Assembly: GCF_000330505.1 (NCBI RefSeq)
Contig: NW_004191656.1
Span: 63,099 to 76,122, forward strand
Direction: 5' to 3'
Source: Entamoeba invadens IP1
Lineage: Eukaryota; Evosea; Mastigamoebida; Endamoebidae
Length of the DNA: 13,024 bases
The notes beneath the pieces were generated by a model. That model had not been told where the DNA came from. It saw only the letters and a list, made by a program, of their open reading frames with translations, and did no database searches. Below, piece by piece: positions 6,948 to 13,024 of this stretch. Numbering within the stretch: the first letter of the stretch is position 1; each line of letters opens with the position of its first letter. The position numbers and the translations under genes were made by a program.

Positions 6948-8477
6948 TGAGGATTGTTAATTTTTCTGAGGATGGTAAATATCTTAAACATAATTTCTTT
7001 CAATTTAGATTTTTTTGCCTAAGATCAAAAAGGTATATTTTGAAACACATGATTTTCTTTAAAAATGCTATTTATGGATTTTTTGAAAGATGATTCTTTC
7101 AGTTGATTTTTACAAAAAAATAATCTACTTCTATTTTCTGATTTACCACTTGACTAACTTTGGTTTATATGAAAACATTTGACAGACATATAAATTATCG
7201 AAAAAGTCGATTTTTAATCAAAATCACAAAACAAAAGAATCTAACAATTTTTAATTTTTTTTTACAAAAATAATTTATTATAAATCAATTCATGATATTT
7301 CAAACAATAAAAATTGATAGCAAATAATGTATTAATAACGTATATTTTATGCGATGACAATTTATGTATTTATGCAAATTCAAAACGAGAGGTTTTGGAT
7401 ATCGATAAAACAACGATTGATAAATAAACAAATTTTTAAAATAAAATCATTTTTGTTTTAAACGGTTTTATTTATTTTTCAAAACATATATACACAAGAA
7501 ATATATGTTTATATTATTTTTTTATACAATATCAATTCTCAATGAAAATGTGTTCAATTTATTAATCAATTTTATTTATTATTTGGCGTTTTTGTTGTGT
7601 TTTGACGATTTTTGATATAATCAATTAACAAAAACCCACTTTATAAAAATTCTTTGATAATTTTATTTATAGAATTTTAAATCAATAATGGCAGTGCTAT
7701 AAATATCTCTGAGGATGGTAAGTCGTGTAACAAACAGACTTTATCAACACAGACTTAAACATCTAAAAAGTGAAATGACGTGTTTCCATGTTCAAAAATA
7801 GTAACTTACTCAATATACATTTCAGATAGATGTAAAAGTGTAAACTTTCTATTTCTGTCATCCTCAGAAAATAATTGCCATCCTCAGAACTGTAAATCTG
7901 TTTAAAACATAAGTTAATATCAAAATGAAACAATCATATTAAAATATACACAATATGATTAACTTTGTTATTATAATAAATTTGAATAATTGCATAAATT
8001 ACAAAATTATTAATAAATTTGTTATTTTAAAATCACATTTTTAGAAAATCAGTGTTTTCGACTTTTTCAATTTTCATTTTGATAAAAAAACAATTATCAA
8101 TTTAAACGTAAATTTTAATTATTGTGTTATAAAGACGGATTCGAAAATAATATCAATAAGTATATAATCATAATATGAACAAGTTTAATTCATGTTTTGT
8201 TATTTCCCGTCTCAAGTTCGCTAGATAAAATTATTGTTTTTGTTTACTGATTATTGTGGCGATTTTTTTGATTGTATTTAATTTTTTGGCATTTATGACA
8301 AATTATTACCATTATTTAAAATTTAACTTTGACTCAAAATATTAAGTGTAAATTATAACTTGAGTTATGAAAGTGGGCCTTATGGGGAACTGAACCTTAT
8401 GGATTTGATTTTTGTATCCTCAGAAAAATATTTTTTAATAAGGATAGCTTTAATCCTGAGGATACACCTTATCCTCA
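6948..8477. repeat. Dispersed CTGAGGAT boxes in both orientations
   Basis: Forward TGAGGAT boxes occur at 6948-6954, 6966-6973, 7709-7716 and 8456-8463. Reverse ATCCTCA boxes occur at 7860-7867, 7880-7887, 8416-8423 and 8471-8477. Two boxes are paired 19-20 bases apart on both outer sides (6948/6966 and 7860/7880), so 6948-6980 and about 7857-7887 form an imperfect inverted repeat. At 8414-8465 GTATCCTCAG and CTGAGGATAC are perfect 10-base inverted copies. An 8-mer with half G/C recurring this often in such AT-rich DNA is not chance. I read them as ends and sub-terminal binding boxes of related MITEs or their debris. Confidence 0.6.
7706..7892. mobile_element. Candidate MITE, 187 bp, CTGAGGAT family, TA flanks
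   Basis: The left end reads TCTCTGAGGATGGTAAG inward from 7706. The right end, read inward from 7892, is CAGTTCTGAGGATGGCAAT. The shared core is TCTGAGGATGG(T/C)AA. TA dinucleotides sit at 7704-7705 and 7893-7894, and the right terminus TA-CAGT is typical of Tc1/mariner ends. The inner copy of the box at 7860 makes the right side more complex than the left. The boundaries are uncertain; an alternative larger element would reach left to about 6948. Confidence 0.4.
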
Positions 8478-8863
8478 AGAAACCCTTTAGAGTTAAAATT
8501 AATCAAAACATAAGTAAATTATCACAAAATAAATTATTTTTTTATGTATTAGTCAAAAAATTTTATAATAATATGTTTTTATTAATTCATGATAATGTTA
8601 GTTAAATGTATTTTTGTTTAAAAAGTAAGAATAGAAAAGCAATCAATTATGAAAATGACAAAGACCCCCAAGTGTTTTATAAATAATATTCTTTTAATAA
8701 GATGATTTATTAAACAAGTTATGAATTATTAAACAATTAAAAATATTTAAATGATACATTTTGAAAATTTTAATGTTATTAATTGAAATAGTATTTAATT
8801 ATAGCTAACTAATAACAAATTAATTAAATATAATTTATTTGTAATTAAAACAAATTATATATA

Positions 8864-9076
8864 CAACCAAAGGCGTCTATTTGTCGAAAATAAGTGAATT
8901 TTGTAGAAAACTTTTTTAATATTGATTTTTTTAAAATAATTTAGTTTTCAATTCAACAAAAGTTACAGATTCGAAAACAAAATATTTAATTGTCGTACAC
9001 CCAAATGATAGGCCAGTTGTGCGACAATTAAGCAAGTTCGATAATTATAGTTACGACAAATAGACGCCTTTGGTTG
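8864..9076. mobile_element. Mariner-type MITE, 213 bp, perfect 23-bp terminal inverted repeats
   Basis: The left end starts CAACCAAAGGCGTCTATT (8864-8886) and the right end is its exact reverse complement (9054-9076). Flanking TA at 8862-8863 and 9077-9078 gives the target duplication. Inside, TAATTGTCG (about 8988) and CGACAATTA (about 9022-9030) form a second inverted repeat, so the TTGTCG word occurs four times in the element. No coding capacity. The perfect ends suggest a fairly recent insertion. Its word CTATTTGTCG is also found in the palindrome surrounding the transposon to its right. Confidence 0.85.
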
Positions 9077-9137
9077 TAATTTTAATAAAATTATTAATAT
9101 TAGTTGAATTAAGTATTTTTCGATAATCAAAAACGCT

Positions 9138-9153
9138 TATTTATCGGTTTTTC
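9138..9153. repeat. Left half of an outer inverted repeat enclosing the transposon
   Basis: TATTTATCGGTTTTTC here pairs with GAAAAACCGACAAATA at 11189-11204 (one difference in 16). Both lie outside the 279-bp ends of the transposon. Possible explanations: the transposon jumped into a small pre-existing fold-back element, or the true transposon ends are further out than I placed them. Confidence 0.5.
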
Positions 9154-9165
9154 TATTTGTTGGTA

Positions 9166-9444
9166 CAGTAGAAAACGTTTTAGTTTCTTTAAAAAATCCG
9201 TTTAAATTCTTTATAATTCAGTTTGTTTTTTGTCTTATTTTAAAAAATTCCAGTTTCAGCTTTTTAAATTCCATTCATTCTTTTTATATTTCCGTGTGTA
9301 TTTTTAACAATTCTTTTTATTTCATCAATTTCCCACATTTCAGGACAATTACACTCATTTTTTGTCATTTCTTTTTATTTTACAAACTCTCTCAAATGTA
9401 TTTTTAAAGTTTCTTATCTCTCAATTATTTCTTTTTGTTTCAAA
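9166..9444 (+). repeat. Left 279-bp terminal inverted repeat of the transposon
   Basis: Compared base by base with the reverse complement of 10874-11152: 278 of 279 positions agree and no gaps are needed. The single difference is T at 9436 against the complement of G at 10882. It is rich in TTCTTTTTAT-like words. It ends 66 bases before the transposase ATG. Confidence 0.95.
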
Positions 9445-9479
9445 TAATCGAAAAAGATTCAACTACAACAAAGATATAA

Positions 9480-9488
9480 TATTTAAAC
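9480..9488 (+). promoter_or_regulatory. TATA-like box (TATTTAAAC) of the transposase gene
   Basis: TATTTAAAC lies 31 bases before the ATG at 9511. It matches the Entamoeba TATA-like consensus (G)TATTTAAA(G/C) at the position expected for the very short leaders of this genus. It sits just inside the left terminal repeat. Only one such match was noted, in AT-rich DNA, so moderate confidence. Confidence 0.45.
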
Positions 9489-9510
9489 AAAATAATAAAT
9501 ACATATTCAT

Positions 9511-10851
9511 ATGACTCTTGAATATATTGATGCCAGAGAACCAGTTGTACGATCTCGGTACATCGAAAACTCTCCCGAACCAAGGGAAGGCACTGTCGCT
9601 AATGTGGAACCAACACATCCATTCATACCACCTCTCCAACTTACACACCAAAGAGGAAAACCAAGAACAAGCACCATAATGACTACTGAAAAGCGACTAT
9701 ATGTGAGGGTCTCCCTCAGTGCCAAAAGAAAATTAATATCCTAATTTAGAATACACGGAGATGACGAGAGCCCAACTTATTATTCAACTACTGTTGGGAT
9801 CAATATTATTAACTTCAACAAACTACTTAGTCTACTCAGGAAAGGCAAATCAATTCTTCCAGAGAATCACTTTAAAAGAAAGTCTAGAGTTGAGCCATTT
9901 CAAAAATTAGTCACAAAAGATTATGAATATGACCCAACACTATCAATAACTAAAGTCAGAAATGGGGCTCGAACTGCAATGAAAATAGAGAATACCACAA
10001 GTATTGAACAAGTCGAAGACATTAATGAAGAAACAATTTCGGGTATTTTAAATAACACGGCGAATATACCACAAAGAGGAAAAGAAGAAACCTGCCTTTT
10101 AAATGATTTCGTTCAACACACCCTCCCCTCCACTTCAGCTTTTCTGCGATTTATCAGAGGAGACTCAGGAGATGAAAACACCAGAACAATCCCAATTCTG
10201 AGCTTTAAAAGAGAAACGAGGAGAGGTGTTGTTGCTTATACAGAGGAGAACAAAACAAAACGAATTAAGGCGTTTGAGAGATTATATGGCTATATTAGAG
10301 AAGGTTATAGTTGGGTCTGTGTTGACGAAACTTCATGGCGGGTGTGTTGCATTTCGAAGTATGGGTGGAGTGAGAGAGGCAAAACATGCTTCATAACAAA
10401 AGCCAAAGGAGGGCTAAGACTGTCCAGTGTAAGTGCCATCGACATTCAAGAGATTTTTTATTGTATTATTGTGGCTGGAAAAAACGACAAAGAAATGTTT
10501 CAGGCTTATATGAAGAAACTCATCCATCATCATGATCAACTTAACACCAGTGTCGTGTTTTGGATGGACAACTGCAGCATTCATCGGGATTTGGAAGAAT
10601 TGTTAGAAGGGACACAACACACAATTGTTTTTAATGCAGCATATAGCCCGGAGTTAAATCCAATTGAAAACATTTTTGGATTTTGGAAAGCGAGATGTGA
10701 GAGGGATATCAGACTGTGGTCTTCTCTTGAAGAACTTCTTCACAAAATATCACTTTCGTTTCAGACTATACTCCCAAATGAAGTAATTGGAACAATGGAA
10801 CGCTGCAAGACAGAAATATGGAGTAAAGCTTTCGCCAGAGATAATCTTTAA
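9511..10851 (+). pseudogene. Tc1/mariner-IS630 (DDE_3) transposase with one in-frame stop
   Basis: From ATG 9511 the frame runs to TAA 10849-10851 as 446 codons, broken only by TAA at 9742-9744 (codon 78). Everything after that stop stays in the same frame and is clearly coding. Codons 79-156 contain helix-turn-helix-like segments (TTVGINIINFNKLLSLLRKG, then DPTLSITKVRNGAR) expected to bind the terminal repeats. The catalytic domain has VDETSW (Asp272), GWSERGK, WMDNCSIH (Asp353) and YSPELNPIENIF (Glu386), a DDE triad with 32 residues between the last two. It would cut and paste the element into TA sites. Two separate products are formally possible: 77 residues (9511-9744) and 290 residues from ATG 9979. 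The second lacks the DNA-binding part, so loss of function is likely. Confidence 0.85.
9979..10851 (+). CDS. Transposase catalytic (DDE_3) part, longest intact frame after the stop
   Basis: The 290-codon open stretch from the first ATG usable as a start after the premature stop. It holds the whole catalytic core: Asp116 (VDETSW), Asp197 (WMDNCSIH) and Glu230 (NPIENIF) in its own numbering. There is a polar, partly acidic linker before it (residues 1-95). Gene callers would probably annotate this as a DDE superfamily endonuclease. It is the C-terminal part of the frame that begins at 9511; the codons just upstream are in frame and coding, so this ATG is an internal methionine rather than an original start. 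The stop TAA overlaps TAATT (10849-10853), the genus-typical 3'-end signal. Confidence 0.75.
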   Translation: MKIENTTSIEQVEDINEETISGILNNTANIPQRGKEETCLLNDFVQHTLPSTSAFLRFIRGDSGDENTRTIPILSFKRETRRGVVAYTEENKTKRIKAFERLYGYIREGYSWVCVDETSWRVCCISKYGWSERGKTCFITKAKGGLRLSSVSAIDIQEIFYCIIVAGKNDKEMFQAYMKKLIHHHDQLNTSVVFWMDNCSIHRDLEELLEGTQHTIVFNAAYSPELNPIENIFGFWKARCERDIRLWSSLEELLHKISLSFQTILPNEVIGTMERCKTEIWSKAFARDNL

Positions 10852-10873
10852 TTGACTCGTTCGGTCGTAATAT

Positions 10874-11152
10874 TTTGAAACGAAAAGAAATAATTGAGAG
10901 ATAAGAAACTTTAAAAATACATTTGAGAGAGTTTGTAAAATAAAAAGAAATGACAAAAAATGAGTGTAATTGTCCTGAAATGTGGGAAATTGATGAAATA
11001 AAAAGAATTGTTAAAAATACACACGGAAATATAAAAAGAATGAATGGAATTTAAAAAGCTGAAACTGGAATTTTTTAAAATAAGACAAAAAACAAACTGA
11101 ATTATAAAGAATTTAAACGGATTTTTTAAAGAAACTAAAACGTTTTCTACTG
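10874..11152 (-). repeat. Right 279-bp terminal inverted repeat of the transposon
   Basis: Mirror copy of 9166-9444 with one difference. It begins 22 bases after the transposase stop, so the element has almost no non-repeat sequence on this side. The mRNA 3' end probably falls near the TAATT at the stop codon. Confidence 0.95.
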
Positions 11153-11188
11153 AATTATCTATTTGTCAGTTAACTAATTAATCAAAAT

Positions 11189-11204
11189 GAAAAACCGACA
11201 AATA
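11189..11204. repeat. Right half of the outer inverted repeat enclosing the transposon
   Basis: GAAAAACCGACAAATA pairs with 9138-9153. In addition GACAAATAG (11197-11205) is a perfect inverted copy of CTATTTGTC at 11158-11166, giving a local stem-loop right beside the transposon. A CTATTTGTTGGTA on the left side (9153-9165) resembles CTATTTGTCAGTTA here in direct orientation. Confidence 0.5.
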
Positions 11205-13024
11205 GTATTTAATTCTGAAACTTAAACTTTAACTGAAACGGCATGCCTCGAAATAATATGCTCTTAAAAAACCGAAGAGGATTTTTTAGCAGAAAAACAT
11301 TTTTGGTATAGCCATTTTTTAAAAGATGTAAGAAATTAGAAAATTGGGCAATATAATAATAATAACTATTTATTTTAATTATATTGAATCAATAATAAAG
11401 TAAGGCGAGAAACCCACACCTGGAGAAAACCCCACACCCATTTTCCTTTTTCTTAATTTACCCAAATTATTATGTTTTTTTACTTCCAGAACATGTAAAA
11501 AATAAAATAGTCGGGTTATTATAGTTTTTTCTTTCTTTTTGGTGTTTTTTGTTTAAAAATAAAATATGATTCGAGTTTGATTCAAAATGAACTATCAAAG
11601 AACAAAAATCGCCCTGATTTTTACGTACTATCAGTGTATTATAACAGTGTTCCAAATTTGTGTTTATTCAAAAAAAACAAATATACTATTATATAAACTA
11701 TGTATATAGTTCAATGATTTAAACTATATTTTTTAACTTGTAATAGTTTATCAAAACCCAATTTCTAAAAATAGTTTATATTTTCACAAGACAAATTCTA
11801 TAATATAGTAATGTATAGTAAAAATATTCAAAGATTTGCTTTTTTTCTGGACAAATGTTTATTTTTTGATCAAAATATTTTTTTATATCAATAATATTCA
11901 CGAGTCAAAATCAATTACGTTTTAGTGAATATACTATATTAAAGCTCGGTTGTGTGTTAAATATAACCATTTTGAAAATAAGTTCAAAAACGATAAAAAA
12001 AGTCAAGATATGTAAATCGTGACACACATCTTTTTTTATTAAGTTGTAAATAAAAACAAAAATTTTGATATGCAAACGAATCTACATCAACAGTACTATA
12101 ATGTATCACTGAGTTATATCATACTGTAACATTATACAAACAAGTTACAGAATGTGTTTTTTATCATAACAATCATTATCAATTATAATAAAAATTATTA
12201 TATTTCTAATATTTGTTTTTTTACAAATTAAACAATTGTTTAACTTAAATTAAATAATTTTAATAAAAATATTCATAAAAACACCACCAACAAACTATAC
12301 ATATTATTATAATTATATTAATATAAACCATTAAAATGACTTAAGTTGTTGAAAAATTAAATGGGTTTCATATCCACCATTATAATTTCTCAAAGAACTT
12401 TTATGAAAACTTAAAATTAAGATAAACAAGTTCAAATAATCAAACTCAACACAAACAACAGAGATGTGTTTGTATTGGGTTGTTGCAAATCCCCATTACC
12501 GTTTGGCAATTTTATTAATTTATTTTAACACAGCGCATATTAATTAACAATTAGATAATGCAAATTACGCGCGACTAATGTTTGTTTGTTTGTTTGTTTG
12601 TTTATGTTATTTATTATGTTTAAGTGGCTGATAAATACAATTAATTAACTATTAGAAATGGGTTTAAAGTGGATATAAATTATTGATTACTTATTAGTAT
12701 TTTTATGGTTAATAAATTTAATAACAATTTATGGTTTAGATACTATATTAAACTAATCAATAATTAATTGTTTAAAGGATGTATTAGGAAGTGAACCTTA
12801 TATTATATTTTTTAATCTAAACATTTATAAAATTATATTAAAATTAAACCTAAAATATGTTCTAAAGCTTATTTATCACTTCATTAGTAACACAAGATAA
12901 TAGATATTAATTTTTAATTTCCTAATAATTTATATTTATTATTTAAGTTGATTTCATGTAGTTTTTATATTGTATTTAATTATAAGAACGTTCTTAATAA
13001 CCAAAAACTGAGACTGAACCTTTT
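11205..13024. other. Gene-free AT-rich region to the end of the window
   Basis: No credible ORF, tRNA or element with clear ends. Noted structure: a C-rich near-duplicate (11406-11440, GAGAAACCCACACC then GAGAAAACCCCACACC), a TTTTTTAC/GTAAAAAA hairpin (about 11475-11502), five ATAAACTAT words in both orientations (11693-11780), a knot of short inverted repeats with ACAGTA/TACTGT (12090-12137) and a TGTT microsatellite (12579-12604). None of these supports a functional call. Confidence 0.5.
12579..12604 (+). repeat. TGTT tetranucleotide microsatellite
   Basis: About six uninterrupted TGTT/TTTG units, a simple slippage repeat in an intergenic region. Confidence 0.85.

Larger units (their letters stand above)
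6568..8861. other. Gene-free repeat-rich region
   Basis: No ORF on either strand has a usable ATG and coding character; an 81-codon frame at 8360-8605 starts at TTG and runs through a palindrome cluster. The main content is the recurring CTGAGGAT box (see separate entries), a TTACAACA/TGTTGTAA hairpin (6652-6678) and ordinary AT-rich DNA. The stretch 8606-8861 shows nothing beyond A/T runs. Confidence 0.55.
9166..11152 (+). mobile_element. Complete Tc1/mariner (IS630 superfamily) DNA transposon, 1987 bp
   Basis: The ends are long inverted repeats of 279 bp (9166-9444 and 10874-11152) that start CAGTAGAAAACG and enclose one transposase frame read rightward. The left flank is TA (9164-9165), as expected for this superfamily; the right flank is AA (11153-11154), one base off a TA duplication. 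The arms differ at one position only, so the copy is young or has been homogenised. The transposase has the DDE_3 motifs but carries one in-frame stop. The element is probably non-autonomous now but could be mobilised in trans, since both ends look intact. Confidence 0.85.

Noticed and set aside
8360..8605. 81-codon open frame on the plus strand
   Set aside because: It begins with TTG, not ATG, and lies across the CTGAGGAT palindromes. Its residue composition is like translated AT-rich spacer (Ile, Leu, Lys, Asn, Phe).
9463..9725. Minus-strand frames of 62 and 72 codons opposite the transposase start
   Set aside because: They are shadows of the transposase coding frame and show no family features.
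10750..10956. Minus-strand 68-codon frame over the transposase end and right arm
   Set aside because: Half lies in the terminal repeat and half opposes the transposase; it is a shadow.
11470..11655. 61-codon minus-strand frame
   Set aside because: It starts at TTG (CAA on the plus strand), matches no pattern I know and lies in AT-rich spacer.
11632..12111. Possible MITE with CAGTG ends
   Set aside because: CAGTGTATTATA and its rough inverted partner need gaps to align, and neither side has a TA duplication.
12359..12675. Repeated AAATGGGTTT with an ATATCCAC/GTGGATAT pair
   Set aside because: One direct and one inverted word of 8-10 bases at this distance can arise by chance in low-complexity DNA; no further similarity extends either way.
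1..13024. CRISPR arrays, tRNA genes, bacterial operons or ribosome binding sites
   Set aside because: I found no regularly spaced repeats with unique spacers and no cloverleaf with conserved T-loop words. The gene types and spacing are those of a eukaryote.

Overview
The window looks like nuclear DNA of an AT-rich protist, most probably an Entamoeba species; E. invadens is my best guess. Reasons: very AT-rich spacers; a BspA-type leucine-rich-repeat gene with 23-residue repeats and an N-terminal cap of the kind found in the large Entamoeba family; a partial TLDc-like gene; short intron-free genes; stop codons that overlap TAATT, the known Entamoeba 3'-end processing signal; a TATTTAAA-type box about 30 bases before one start codon; and several Tc1/mariner-type elements. 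This is inferred from sequence character, not from a database match.

Layout from left to right. Bases 1-600 hold the first 200 codons of a minus-strand gene that runs off the window and ends in what looks like a TLDc domain. A gene desert follows to about 1924. Bases 1925-2656 hold a decayed gene: a signal-peptide-like start with a coiled coil, then open stretches broken by frame changes and an in-frame stop. A second desert (2657-3472) contains one strong 41-base stem-loop. Bases 3473-4267 encode a dual-specificity phosphatase with an intact active site. Its coding signal appears to continue in another frame to 4361, as if one base in a T run were extra. At 4750-4993 is a TA-flanked fold-back MITE. 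Bases 5545-6567 encode the BspA-like LRR protein.

Bases 6568-9165 are repeat-rich and lack genes. They hold a cluster of CTGAGGAT boxes in both orientations, including a candidate 187-base MITE, and a second clear TA-flanked MITE at 8864-9076 with perfect ends. Bases 9166-11152 are a complete Tc1/mariner (IS630 superfamily) transposon. It has 279-base terminal inverted repeats that differ at one base, and a DDE transposase frame of 446 codons interrupted by a single TAA at codon 78. The element lies inside an older, small inverted repeat. The rest (11205-13024) has no recognisable gene, only AT-rich sequence with short inverted repeats, a C-rich duplicated patch and a TGTT microsatellite.

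The host genes (TLDc, phosphatase, LRR) show no sign of acting as a pathway; they are scattered single genes in a transposon-populated region. I did not find a convincing new multi-gene system. The items most worth checking are the young transposon with one nonsense codon, the CTGAGGAT repeat cluster, the apparent frameshift in the phosphatase tail, and the broken gene at 1925-2656.
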